Shown in pieces: positions 41,005 to 50,460 of a DNA stretch of 64,000 nucleotides. The position numbers and the translations under genes were made by a program. Position 1 is the first letter of the stretch; each line of letters opens with the position of its first letter. The DNA comes from Streptomyces sp. TG1A-8 (GTDB lineage Bacteria; Actinomycetota; Actinomycetes; Streptomycetales; Streptomycetaceae). The DNA lies in assembly GCF_030499535.1 (NCBI RefSeq), contig NZ_JASTLB010000001.1, positions 124,001-188,000 on the forward strand, written 5' to 3'. The notes below the pieces were generated by a model that was given only the letters and a program-made list of their open reading frames with translations, was not told where the DNA came from and searched no databases.

Positions 41005-42318
41005 TCAGGCGGAGAAGAAACGCGAACGCTGGGATTCGATCTTCTTCAGCGTCGACGCTCCGTCGTCGGGGTGGCCGAGCCATTCGGTGAGGCCGGGCAG
41101 GACGACGGTGGAGATGAAGCCGGGATCGCTGTCGCGGTCGGCGAACTGGCTGATGTGCTTGGCGGAGGCGATGAGTTCGGCGGACTTCTTCTGCAGGGCG
41201 TTGTAAGGGGTCGTGGACGCCCGCTTGTTGACGGCGAGGTTGGACGGGTCGACCCCCGTGTAGAGTTCTTCGGCCCGCGCGCCGCCCAGGAATTCCAGGA
41301 ACTTCCTCGCGCCGCTTTCGTTCCTGGGCTTGCGGCTGAGCATGAACCCGTCGGTGGGTGCCTCGACGGCGTCCTGGCCGTGGCCGGCATCGATCTCCGG
41401 GAAGGGGAAGAAGTCGATGTCGGCGCGCGTCTCCTCGTCGGTGACCTGCTGGCCGAGGAAGAGCCCGATGACGGCCATGCCGGACTTCCCGTCGATCAGC
41501 GACTGTGCGGCGTCCTGCCAGGAGCGCCCGCCGGCACCTCTCTGGTAGTACGGGGTCACCTCACGCCACAGGTCGAGGACGCGGGCGGCCCGCTTGTCCG
41601 TCCAGGAGACCTCGCCGCGCATGAGCTGCATGTGGAAGTCGTAGCCGTTGGCCCGCAGGTCCAGGTAGTCGAAGGCGCCAAGGATGGACCAGCTGTCGCC
41701 GCCGCCGTAGCCGGAGGCGATGGGCGCCAGGCCGTCCTTCCCCATCTGCTTGGCCAGCGCGGTGAACTCCTCCCACTTGCGCGGGACCTGGTAGCCACGT
41801 TCCTTGAAGACGCTCTTGCGGTAGAAGACGGCCCACGGGTAGTTGTACAGCGGAACGAAGTAGTACTTGCCGTCCTCACCGCGCGAGAGCTGCTTGGCGG
41901 CTTCGCTGAAACCGCCGCCGATCGTGTCCCAGACGTCGTCGACGGGGGCGCACAGGCCCTTCCTGGCGAAGTACTGCATGCGGTAGCCGGCGAACCAGGT
42001 GAAGACGTCGTCCGGGGTGCCCTGCAGGTAGCTGGTGATGCTCTTCTGGAAGGTGTCGTGGTCGACGGTGTTCGTCGCGACCTTCAGGTTCGACTCCCGG
42101 GTGAACGCCTTCGTCACGGCCGCGTAGGCCGACTTCGGCGTGGCGTCCGCTCCGTTGGAGCCGAAGGTGACCGTCTTGGGGTCGGCTCCCGCTCCCCCGC
42201 CGCAGGCGGCGAGCAGCGGGGCGGACAGGACCGCGGTCCCGAGACCGAACAGCCCGCCCACGACTCTGCGACGGCCGGGGCCCCGCGCAGCCAGGGGAAT
42301 GCGGCTCTGCTGCGTCAT
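41005..42318 (-). CDS. Sugar-binding lipoprotein of the ABC importer
   Basis: 437 residues of the extracellular solute-binding protein family 1. The leader has twin arginines (GRRRVVGGLFG) and a lipobox (SAPLLAAC) near residue 39, so it is exported, perhaps by Tat, and lipid-anchored. The mature part is a two-lobe sugar-binding fold with typical TWFAGYRMQYFARKGL and NESGARKFLEFL stretches. It follows the ROK gene by 18 nt and precedes the permeases by 22 nt. The ligand is inferred from the operon to be an alpha-galactoside or related oligosaccharide. Confidence 0.92.
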   Translation of the reverse strand: MTQQSRIPLAARGPGRRRVVGGLFGLGTAVLSAPLLAACGGGAGADPKTVTFGSNGADATPKSAYAAVTKAFTRESNLKVATNTVDHDTFQKSITSYLQGTPDDVFTWFAGYRMQYFARKGLCAPVDDVWDTIGGGFSEAAKQLSRGEDGKYYFVPLYNYPWAVFYRKSVFKERGYQVPRKWEEFTALAKQMGKDGLAPIASGYGGGDSWSILGAFDYLDLRANGYDFHMQLMRGEVSWTDKRAARVLDLWREVTPYYQRGAGGRSWQDAAQSLIDGKSGMAVIGLFLGQQVTDEETRADIDFFPFPEIDAGHGQDAVEAPTDGFMLSRKPRNESGARKFLEFLGGARAEELYTGVDPSNLAVNKRASTTPYNALQKKSAELIASAKHISQFADRDSDPGFISTVVLPGLTEWLGHPDDGASTLKKIESQRSRFFSA

Positions 42319-42336
42319 CGTTGCTCCTCGTACGTG

Positions 42337-43512
42337 TTAGTTCGTGTCTGATCTGATGAAGGACTGGATCGCGGTGGCCGCGGCCCCGCGCGCCCACTCC
42401 TCGAAGGGCAGCGGGCGGATCCGGACGTCGCACCGGGCGGCGGACCCGAAGGCGGACGCGGTGAAGGCGTCGCGGATCTGCTCGGCGAACAGGTCGTAGG
42501 CGGCCAGCCCCTCACCGGAGATGATCACGCGCTCGGGGCCGAGCAGGTTGGCGACCGTGGCGATGCCACGGCCGATCGCGTCACCCGCGGCCGCGTACAC
42601 CTCCCGGGCCCCGGCCACATTCCGCCGGGCGAGTTCGACAGCCTGGATCGGATCGGCGACCTCGATCCCCGTCGCCTCCTGGATCCGACCGATGATCGCG
42701 GCGTCCGACGCGATCGCCTCCACGCAGCCGCGGTTGCCGCAGTGGCAGGGCGGCCCGACCGGGTCGACGGTCACATGGCCGATCTCTCCGGCCACTCCGT
42801 GCGCACCGGCGACGACCCGGCCGTGCACGACGAGTCCGCAGCCGATGCCCGCGCCGACCGTCACCACCGCGAAGTCGGACAGGCCCACTCCGGCACCGAA
42901 CCACTGCTCGGCGACGGTCAGCGCGCGGACGTCGTTGTCGACCGTGACCGGCAGACCGGTGATCGTGGCGGCCAGTTCGGCCAGCGGAACGTCGTGCCAT
43001 TCCAGGAACGGTGAATAGCGGACTGTGCCCTCGCCCCGGTCGACGTCGCCGGACACGGCGACACCGAGACCCAGGACCCCGACGCCGAGGCCGTCGGCCT
43101 CCGTGAGCAGCTCCTGCACCAGTTCGGCGGCCGAGGCCAGGACCGATCCGGGGTCCCGGGCCGTCAGCGGCATGTGACGGCCCACGAGGATCCGGCAGCG
43201 CAGGTCGGTGAGGACGCCGATGATCTCGTCGCCGGTCACCTTGAGGCCGGCGAACAACGCCCGCCCGCCGTCGACCCGCACCAGGTTCGCCGGCCGCCCG
43301 AGCGCCGGACGGGCGTCCTCGTCGGCGTCCTCCACCAGGTAGCCCGCCTCGATCAGGGGACGGACCGCCTTGGTGACGGCGGCGGGCGACAGTCCAGCCC
43401 GGCGGGCCACCTCAAGTCGTGTGAGGGGGCCGTGGCACAGGACGGTGGTGAAGATCTGGGAGGCGGCCGGGGTGTTCGCCGGGAACGTCTCGGGACGGAG
43501 GGTGGGACGCAT
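42337..43512 (-). CDS. ROK-family transcriptional repressor
   Basis: 391 residues. An N-terminal winged helix-turn-helix (about 20-75; LTRLEVARRAGLSPAAVTKAV) is joined to a ROK sugar-sensing domain. The ROK signature and zinc site are visible (GAHGVAGEIGHVTVD, then CHCGNRGCVE). Such proteins are XylR/NagC-like repressors that release DNA on binding a sugar. It is the first gene of the minus-strand sugar operon and faces the GH36 gene across 177 bases that hold an AT-rich inverted-repeat operator candidate. It probably controls both directions and itself. Confidence 0.93.
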   Translation of the reverse strand: MRPTLRPETFPANTPAASQIFTTVLCHGPLTRLEVARRAGLSPAAVTKAVRPLIEAGYLVEDADEDARPALGRPANLVRVDGGRALFAGLKVTGDEIIGVLTDLRCRILVGRHMPLTARDPGSVLASAAELVQELLTEADGLGVGVLGLGVAVSGDVDRGEGTVRYSPFLEWHDVPLAELAATITGLPVTVDNDVRALTVAEQWFGAGVGLSDFAVVTVGAGIGCGLVVHGRVVAGAHGVAGEIGHVTVDPVGPPCHCGNRGCVEAIASDAAIIGRIQEATGIEVADPIQAVELARRNVAGAREVYAAAGDAIGRGIATVANLLGPERVIISGEGLAAYDLFAEQIRDAFTASAFGSAARCDVRIRPLPFEEWARGAAATAIQSFIRSDTN

Positions 43513-43525
43513 GGCCGGAACCTAT

Positions 43526-43563
43526 GTTTCTTATTTTCTGCTGTCAATGAAAGAAGCGAAAAT
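43526..43563. promoter_or_regulatory. Candidate ROK operator in the divergent promoter region
   Basis: An AT-rich island in GC-rich DNA with paired half-sites: TTTC at 27-30 and 35-38 (of 435xx) face GAAA at 49-52 and 58-61. The outer part is an exact ATTTTC (43533-43538) to GAAAAT (43558-43563) inverted repeat. ROK repressors bind A/T-rich sites of this kind. It is placed to control the ROK operon and the GH36 gene together. Confidence 0.55.
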
Positions 43564-43689
43564 TGCTCGATGCTAAAGACCGGAGCGTCCGAACCTTGCG
43601 AATCTTCTACAGGAGCGAAGGGTTGACACATGATCCAAGGCCACGGTTGTCTCTGCGGAATACCCCCCGAAGCCCGGACGTGAGGCCCC

Positions 43690-45867
43690 ATGCCGTTGAT
43701 CTCCCACTCCCCCGATACCGGGACCTGGCTGCTGAACACCCGGGGCACGTCGTACGCGCTGCGGATCGACGAGACCGGCGCGCCCTGCCACGTGGCCTGG
43801 GGCCCGCGGCTGACCCTGCGCGAGACGGAGGAGCTCGGCAGCCCGTCCGGGCCGCCGGCCAGCAGCTTCGAGGGCCGGCCGCCGGTGGGTGAGGAACTTC
43901 CCGTGGACAGCGGCACCCGGTACGGTCCGCCCTCGCTTCAGGTCCGCTACGCGGACGGCTCCCGCGCCTTCGAGTGGCAGCCGACCCGGCACGAGGTTCT
44001 GGCGCCCTCCCCCGGCACCGCCGAACTGGTCCTCGAGTTCCGCGACCGGCTGTACCCGCTGGAGGTGGCCCTGCACTACCACGTGCGCGAGGACAGCGAC
44101 GTCATCGAGCGCCGCACCGTGCTGCGCAACGCCGGGGACCAGCACCTGACCCTGCTGCGCGCCGACTCCGCCGCGTGGACCCTGCCCCCGCTGCCCGACT
44201 ACCGGCTCAGCCACGTCACCGGACAGTGGTCGGCCGAGAGCCAGTTGCACCGCGACCGGCTGCCGCACGGCGAGACCGTGCTGACCAGCAGGCGAGGTCT
44301 CACCAGTCACCACGTCAACCCCTGGGTCATGCTCGACTCGGGCGAGGCCACCGAGCACCACGGACGGGTGTGGAGCACTGCCCTGGCGTGGAGCGGCAGT
44401 TGGCGCATCACCGTGCAGCGCACCCCCGACGGCCGGTCGAGCGTCACGGGGGGCGCCGGCCACGAGGGGGTCCCCGTACCCCTCGCTCCGGGCGAGGAGT
44501 TCACCACTCCGGTCTTCGCCGGGCTGTGCACGGACGGCGGCTTCGGCGCGGCCGGCCGGGCCTGGCACTCCTACATCCGCGCTCACGTGATGCCGCGTGC
44601 CCGCGAGATCGCGCCGGTGCTGTACAACTCCTGGGAGGCCACCGGCTTCGACGTGGACCAGGCCGGCCAGAAGGCCCTCGCCGAACGGGCCGCCGCACTG
44701 GGAGTGGAGCTCTTCGTCGTCGATGACGGATGGTTCGGCGGCCGCCGCAGCGACACAGCCGGCCTGGGCGACTGGGTTCCCGCGCCCGACCGCTTCCCCG
44801 AAGGGCTCGGCCCCCTGGCCCGAGCCGTCCACGAACTCGGGATGCGCTTCGGTGTGTGGGTCGAGCCGGAGATGGTCAACCCCGACAGCGACCTGTACCG
44901 CGCCCATCCCGACTGGGTCCTGCACGTCCCCGGACGGCAGCGCACCGAGCTGCGCAACCAGCTCGTCCTCAATTTCGCCCGCCAGGACGTCGCCGACTGG
45001 GCCCACGGCTGGCTCACCCGCCTCGTGGCGAACCACGGGATCGACTTCCTCAAGTGGGACATGAACCGGTCCTTCGGAGAGGCCGGCTGGCCAGGACAGC
45101 CCGACGGCGCCGACCGGCTGTGGACCCGGTATGTGACCAACCTCTACGACGTCATCGACCGGCTGCGTGCCGACCACCCGGACCTGCGGATCGAGACGTG
45201 CAGCGGCGGTGGCGGCCGGATCGACCTCGGTATCCTCACCCGCACCGACCAGGCATGGGTGTCGGACAACACCGACGCCGTCGACCGCCTGTCCATCCAC
45301 CACGGCTTCACCCAGCTCTATCCGGCGCGCGCGATGTCCGCCTGGGTGACCGATGTGCCCAATCAGATGACCGGCCGCTCGGTACCGCTGCGCTTTCGTT
45401 TCCATGTCGCGATGTCGGGGCTGCTGGGCATCGGCGGGGATCTCGCGCAGTGGTCCGAGGAGGAACTCGCCGAGGGCGCCGCGCTGGTCGCCGAGTACAA
45501 GAAGGTGCGGCACCTCGTGCAGCACGGTTCGCTGTACCGGCTGTCCGCACCACCCCCGGGCGACGCCCCCACCGTCGTGCAGTACGCGGCCGACGATGCC
45601 GACGAGGTGCTGATCCTCGCCTGGCAACGCGGGCCGCGCCACGGCTGCCCCCGGCTGCCGGTACGGCTGGCCGCTCTGCCGCCCGGCGCCCGTTACCGCG
45701 ACTCCCGTACCGGCGTCGTCCACCACTCCACAGTGCTCACCGAGTACGGGTTGCGCCTCGACCTGCCGGCCGGGGACTGGGCCAGCACAGCCGTGCACCT
45801 GACCCGCGTGCCCGAGGACCTGCCCCGCCGACAACACTCCCGGCACGGCGAGCACGGCGATCTGTGA
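43690..45867 (+). CDS. GH36 alpha-galactosidase
   Basis: 725 residues with no signal peptide, so cytoplasmic. An N-terminal beta-supersandwich (about 1-300) precedes the (beta/alpha)8 barrel with VDDGWFGGRR, GVWVEPEMVNP, KWDMNR (nucleophile Asp457), ETCSGGGGR and SDNTDAVDR (acid/base Asp526). A C-terminal beta domain completes the usual size of this family. The retaining enzyme would cleave imported alpha-galactosides. The start is supported by GAGG just upstream. It is divergent from the ROK operon and likely co-regulated. Confidence 0.95.
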   Translation: MPLISHSPDTGTWLLNTRGTSYALRIDETGAPCHVAWGPRLTLRETEELGSPSGPPASSFEGRPPVGEELPVDSGTRYGPPSLQVRYADGSRAFEWQPTRHEVLAPSPGTAELVLEFRDRLYPLEVALHYHVREDSDVIERRTVLRNAGDQHLTLLRADSAAWTLPPLPDYRLSHVTGQWSAESQLHRDRLPHGETVLTSRRGLTSHHVNPWVMLDSGEATEHHGRVWSTALAWSGSWRITVQRTPDGRSSVTGGAGHEGVPVPLAPGEEFTTPVFAGLCTDGGFGAAGRAWHSYIRAHVMPRAREIAPVLYNSWEATGFDVDQAGQKALAERAAALGVELFVVDDGWFGGRRSDTAGLGDWVPAPDRFPEGLGPLARAVHELGMRFGVWVEPEMVNPDSDLYRAHPDWVLHVPGRQRTELRNQLVLNFARQDVADWAHGWLTRLVANHGIDFLKWDMNRSFGEAGWPGQPDGADRLWTRYVTNLYDVIDRLRADHPDLRIETCSGGGGRIDLGILTRTDQAWVSDNTDAVDRLSIHHGFTQLYPARAMSAWVTDVPNQMTGRSVPLRFRFHVAMSGLLGIGGDLAQWSEEELAEGAALVAEYKKVRHLVQHGSLYRLSAPPPGDAPTVVQYAADDADEVLILAWQRGPRHGCPRLPVRLAALPPGARYRDSRTGVVHHSTVLTEYGLRLDLPAGDWASTAVHLTRVPEDLPRRQHSRHGEHGDL

Positions 45868-47785
45868 GCGGGACCGCCCCGGAGCCGGACTCCCGGGGGC
45901 ACGGCGCCACTCCCCCACCCCGGATGAGGAGCTGACGTGCGCAACTCACGACGCTCGACCGCACAGCCCGCGGAACCGGGCGGCCGCACCGACGCGCACG
46001 GCGGTCGCGGCGGACGCGGTGGTGCGCACCCGCTCTCCGGCGTCCTCGGCGTGACGCCACTGGCGGCCACCCCGCCCGCCTCAGCACACGCAAGCGTCCT
46101 GCAACTCCTGGCCAGAACGCCAGTGGCCTGGAGCGGCCCCTCTCCCCCGCCCACGACTACGACACCGACGGCTGTTGCGCGACAGCCGCCACCGGCTCCG
46201 ACGGCACCATCGACCCCGGTCCGGAGTACGGCGGTGACGTCAACGGCAGGTGCCACGACTGCGCCAAGCCGGCGAACGCCAACACCCGGCCCACCCGTTC
46301 CCCGACGGGCGGGAGCCGGAGCACCCGCCCAAGGCAGCCCTCGCCCTGGTGCGCGAAGCGGTCTGGGAACGTGGTCCCGACATCAACCGCGAGGCACCCG
46401 GCCTACGACGTCTTCCCTGTGCTCCGACGACCGCGGTCAACACCGATGAGGTTCCTTGGGCATCGCGTCGCTCCGTGACGGCGCGCCACTCGTCCTCCTC
46501 CCGGCCGGGACGGCGCGGCTCCCCCGGCCCGACGCGCTGTGCGAGCGCCTCACCACTGGCGGGCGCCGTGCGGTGCGCCACGACCTGCGCGGCAGCGGGG
46601 AGCCGACGATGGCGGATCCCGAGGTGCCCACCCACACCCTGCGCGGCCACGAGGCCGAGGCGCGCTCCTGTGGGAGGTGGGTCAGGCGCACTCGCCGGCA
46701 GGTGAGGTCGGTCAGCGGGCGGCCGGGGATGCCGGACACGCCGTGGTCCTCGTGGAGGAAGGGCAGGATGCGGTTGGCGACGCGGCAGGCCGTGTCGGTG
46801 TGGATCTCCAGGTGGTCGGATGGGGAGGGGGCAGATGGCGTTCAGGTAGCCGTTGAGGCCGGCCATCGCGCTCTTTCGCGGCCGTTCCACGGGGTGCGGG
46901 TGCGCATGGCCGCTCATCGGGCACTATCAGGCACTCGAAGAAGAGGAGGGCTTGGAAGGCGAGTCGTCCGCGGTCTGTGGGGGCCGGGGTGGGGCGGCCG
47001 CCCTTCGGCTGGAGTCGTCCCAGGTACAGGAGGCGCGCGAGTTCCTTGCTGATCCGCTTGCCGGTCGTGTGCGGCACGGGGTTCCTGCTCCGGCTGCCCC
47101 GTTGTCCTCTTCGCGGTCCGGCAAGAGGGTCGCTGGCCTCCGGGCCCGGCATGGCCGTTGCCCCCTGTCGAGTCGATGGCCCGGGGGTGCAACCGGCCCG
47201 AGGGGTGCCGTTCGAGCCGGGCGCCGACGATCACCACGCGCCGGCGCGGCCACCATCGTGCCGTCTGCCCGTCCGGCACCCACCAGCGGGCACGCCGCGT
47301 CGGCAACCCGGTGCCGTCGGTGTGCTTCACCCCCCGCCGGACAGGGAAGGGCATGTGGGTGGGAGCGGCGGGCGCGGTCGGCGCGGGAGCGACGGTCAGG
47401 GCGGCCAGGGCCGCGGTGGTGACCGCCGGGGCGGGGTCGGCCGCACGAGAGCCTTCGGGTGGCCCGGAAGGCAGCCGCCGGGCGGCGCCCCAGCGGCGCT
47501 GGGACGTCTGCCGGGGTCACCGGCCGGTTGCGTATGGGTGCGACGGTGGGGCCCGGGATGTGCCGGGGGCCGACCGGCCGGTCGACTGGTCAGGGCAGGC
47601 GGGTAGGAGCGCGATCCGACGGTTGGTGGAGCGCGCGCCGTGCCGTGCCGGTCGCTCCGGCGCGCCCCGCCCGTCGCCTGCGCAGGACGTGCCGTTCACC
47701 GCGTGGCCCCCTCGCCCGTGTCACGGTTACGTCGTCGGCACAGCGCGCCGGTGGAGATGCCGCCGGGAACGGAGGCGGTAGGGGT
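45868..47785. other. 1.9-kb region of decayed sequence
   Basis: No intact gene. In-frame remnants change frame repeatedly. Around 46130-46440 one frame gives HDYDTDGCCATAATGSDGT and then a Cys-containing stretch, continuing after a shift as a PPKAALALVREAVWERGP-like piece of unknown identity. The alpha/beta-hydrolase remnant at 46456-46660 is listed separately. On the minus strand between 46700 and 46900, MAGLNGYLNAICPLP shifts frame into HEDHGVSGIPGRPLTDL, again unidentified. Long overlapping open frames here are composition effects of very high GC. Confidence 0.55.
46456..46660 (+). pseudogene. Alpha/beta-hydrolase N-terminal remnant
   Basis: The frame reads LVLLPAGTARLPRPDALCERL, then GRRAVRHDLRGSGEPT and HTLRGHEAEA. 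This follows the start of alpha/beta hydrolases of the type LLIMGLG...WPDEFCERLA...VIRYDHRDTGRST...YTLRDLADD. The nucleophile elbow and the rest are missing, and the sequence changes after 46660. Confidence 0.5.
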
Positions 47786-48556
47786 ATGGAGCTGCGGAGG
47801 ACCATGGAGGCGGGGGATCTGCGGACGGACGAGGACGCCTACCTGGACGCCCTGGGCAGGTTCTTCGCGGGGACCGACGAGAAGACCGTCACCCACGCCT
47901 ATCTCGAGAGCATCGTCGAGCGGCTGCCCGCCCGGCGGGTGCTGCTGGACGTGGGTGCCGCCGACGGCACAACGACGCGGTGGCTCCTGCCGTACTTCGA
48001 ACGCACCGTGTGCATCGAGCCGAGCGCGCCGATGCGGCGTGTCCTGGCGCGGACGTGCCCGCAGGCCGAGGTGGTGGCCGACCCGGTGCTTGAGGCGCGG
48101 ATGGATGTGCGGGCCGATCTGGCGCTGTTGTCTCACGTGCTGTACTACATTCCGCGTGCGCAGTGGGCGGCGGCGGTGGCCCGGATCATGCAGTGGATGG
48201 TGCCGGGCGGTGTCCTGCTGGTCCTGCTGCAGGACTCCGACAATCCCTGCATGCGCATGGTGCGGCACTTCACCGGCCAGCGCTTCGACCTGAAGGAACT
48301 CGCCGGTGAACTCGGCACGCTCCCGCCCGGCCTGGTCGGCGAGATCGGGCTGGACACCATGCCCGCCCGCTACCGCAGCCGGGACCTGCAGGAGACTGTC
48401 ACGGTCGCCGGTTTCCACCTCAGCGTCCCCGGCGGCGCCCCGCCCCCGACCCGCGACGCGGTCGCGGCCTACGTCCGGCGGCACTTCAGTGACAGCGGCG
48501 GCTACACCCTCCGTCACGACCAGCAGGTCCTGCGCATCGAGCGCCCGATGCCGTGA
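47786..48556 (+). CDS. SAM-dependent class I methyltransferase
   Basis: 256 residues, cytoplasmic. Rossmann motif I is RVLLDVGAADGTTT (about 51-65), followed by an acidic strand end VCIEPS and post-motif HVLYYIPRAQWAAAVARI, typical of class I methyltransferases. The ATG at 47786 has GGAGG and AGGGG a few bases upstream. The frame is open further upstream, but only through decayed DNA. No substrate can be named. The methyltransferase stands alone between decayed DNA and the sigma-factor set. Confidence 0.8.
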   Translation: MELRRTMEAGDLRTDEDAYLDALGRFFAGTDEKTVTHAYLESIVERLPARRVLLDVGAADGTTTRWLLPYFERTVCIEPSAPMRRVLARTCPQAEVVADPVLEARMDVRADLALLSHVLYYIPRAQWAAAVARIMQWMVPGGVLLVLLQDSDNPCMRMVRHFTGQRFDLKELAGELGTLPPGLVGEIGLDTMPARYRSRDLQETVTVAGFHLSVPGGAPPPTRDAVAAYVRRHFSDSGGYTLRHDQQVLRIERPMP

Positions 48557-48999
48557 AGCTCCGCCCCTCCAAGGAGCTGGCTCAGTGCACGCACGGCCTG
48601 CGCCACCGCCGGCCGCGGCGGGAGCGGATCGGCGGTACGCCCTGCACCGGCGGGATCGATGCCCGGCTGTCGTGGACGTCGGCACCGGAGATGCCGACCG
48701 GGCGCGCTGTGGCTCCAACCGGCTCACGCCAATGGTTCAAGCCGTCCCCACCCCGGAGCAGCACCGCTGAAGAAGCCCAGCAGATTAAAATATCCTCGCG
48801 CGGACAGTGCTGCGAGCCGTTCCGGTCACTGTACCGGGCCACGCGACCATGACGTAGATCACATCCATCGCGTTCAACATCCAGCGCCCCGCGTGCGAAT
48901 CCCTCTGCGACACGTACGACGGACAACACGCACAGTGCGGGACGAGAGGAGCCGGCCGGTGGGAATGCACGGCGGCGGTAGACCGGTCGGCGGGTCGGC
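48557..48999. other. Intergenic region before the ECF sigma gene
   Basis: About 440 bases with no supported gene. An AT-rich patch around 48782-48794 (AGATTAAAATATC) is the only promoter-like feature and could serve the sigma operon. Confidence 0.45.
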
Positions 49000-49059
49000 G
49001 TGAGGGCGGGACGCGTGCGGTGGCCCCGCCGCAGGGCCGTCGCCGGCGGCGAGCCCGCC

Positions 49060-49593
49060 GTGACGTCTCTGCGCAGCGAGCAGGACGTGCGGGCGGCCTA
49101 CCGGCGGTACGGCTCGGAGCTGTTCGGGTTCGCCTGCAACGCGCTTGACGACCGGCAGCTGGCCGAGGAGGTCGTCCAGGAGACGTTCCTGCGGGCCTGG
49201 CGCTCGGCGCCGTCCTACGACGAGCACCGGTCGGGAGTGCGGACCTGGCTGTATGCCATCGCGCGCAACGTGGTGGCGGACGCCAGGCGGCGCAGGTCGG
49301 CACGGCCGCCGCTCGCCGGGCACGAACCGGAGCGGGACGGGCGGCCGGGCCCGGGGGACGGGTCCGGTGACCCGTTCGACAAGCTGCTGCTGCGCATCGA
49401 ACTCGACGAGGCGCTGCAACGGCTGAGCCCGGACCAGCGGCAGGTGATCACGGACGTCTACCTGCTCGGCCGTTCCTGCGCCGATCTGGCCGCCGAACTC
49501 GGCATCCCGGCCGCCACGGTGCGCAGCAGGCTGTACTACGGTGTCCGCGCCCTGCGTGGGATTCTGGAGGAGAACGGATGGCTGGCCCCGTGA
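49060..49593 (+). CDS. ECF-type RNA polymerase sigma factor
   Basis: 177 residues from the GTG at 49060. A GTG at 49000 gives a 197-residue form with an Arg-rich extension that the family does not need. Sigma region 2 (about 8-75) includes DDRQLAEEVVQETFLRAWR and VRTWLYAIARNVVAD. Region 4 (about 115-165) includes LSPDQRQVITDVYLLGRSCADLAAELGIPAATVRSRLYYG. It would direct RNA polymerase to a small regulon. The gene overlaps the anti-sigma gene by 16 bases, so synthesis of the pair is coupled. Confidence 0.93.
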   Translation: MTSLRSEQDVRAAYRRYGSELFGFACNALDDRQLAEEVVQETFLRAWRSAPSYDEHRSGVRTWLYAIARNVVADARRRRSARPPLAGHEPERDGRPGPGDGSGDPFDKLLLRIELDEALQRLSPDQRQVITDVYLLGRSCADLAAELGIPAATVRSRLYYGVRALRGILEENGWLAP

Positions 49594-50243
49594 ACACGAC
49601 ATGCCACGCGGTCCGGATGGAACTCACCGAACTGCTGATGCTGGAGCGGCCGCTGCCCACGCCGCTCGCCCGCCACCTCGCCGGTTGCGACGCGTGCGCC
49701 GACGAGGCCGAGGGGGTCCGCCGGGTGATCCGGACGTTCGAGCGGGCGGAGTCACCGCTGACCATCCGCGACGACGCGCACCCGGCCCGGCTCGCACGGA
49801 CGCCGCTCGGCAGGGCCGTCCGGACCAAGCCGTCGTACGCACGGGGCCGCCGCCGCGCGGCGCTCGTGACGGCTGCCGTGGCGTTGGCCTGTTGTGTGGC
49901 GGTGACGGTGACGGCGGACGGCGACCGCAGCGCTCCCGCCGCCACGCGGGTGACCCTGTCCCGGGAGGGGCGGATGGTCGAGCGCGGTTGGGGGACCGAG
50001 GTGCCGGTGTCCCTGTCCGGGCTGCGCCCCGGGCAGACCTACCGGCTGATGACCGCCGACGCGGACGGCCGGCGGATGCCCGCTGGCAGTCTGCGTGCCG
50101 ACGAGGGCGGTTCCTCCCTGCACACCCGCATGATGACGGCCATGCCCCGGCGGCGGATCAGTGTTCTGCTCGTGCAGGACGAGCACGGTCGCCTGGTCGC
50201 CAGCGTCAAGGTGACCCCTCCGCCCGCCACCGGAGAGGCGTAG
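49578..50243 (+). CDS. Zinc-finger membrane anti-sigma factor
   Basis: 221 residues. The N-terminal cytoplasmic ZAS-type domain has the HxxxCxxC motif (His33, Cys37, Cys40) that holds the sigma factor. One transmembrane segment covers about 94-112. The outer domain (about 120-221) contains LSGLRPGQTYRLMTADADG and ends in a beta-rich part. That outer domain resembles RskA-type sensor domains and also the C-terminal domain of the adjacent secreted propeller protein. The role is to sequester the ECF factor until an envelope signal arrives. The gene overlaps the sigma gene. Confidence 0.85.
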   Translation: MAGPVNTTCHAVRMELTELLMLERPLPTPLARHLAGCDACADEAEGVRRVIRTFERAESPLTIRDDAHPARLARTPLGRAVRTKPSYARGRRRAALVTAAVALACCVAVTVTADGDRSAPAATRVTLSREGRMVERGWGTEVPVSLSGLRPGQTYRLMTADADGRRMPAGSLRADEGGSSLHTRMMTAMPRRRISVLLVQDEHGRLVASVKVTPPPATGEA

Positions 50244-50460
50244 CCGGCCGGGCGGCAGGCGCTACCGGCCACCTGCCCCTTCCTGTTCGCCCCCGTCCTG
50301 TTCCCACCCCGCTCCCACTCCGTCCCCGCGCGGTCCACGCGATCCGCTTCCGCCGCGTGCCCCCGGACTTTCTCCCCCGCCGGGCACGGCTCTTGCCGTC
50401 CCGCATGCCCATGCCTGATGACCCCCGACCATCGGGCGCCCCTTTTACGGAGGTTCATTC

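Noticed and set aside
43573..45918. Minus-strand open frame of about 780 codons opposite the GH36 gene
   Set aside because: The plus strand encodes a complete GH36 enzyme with all catalytic motifs. The minus-strand translation shows none.
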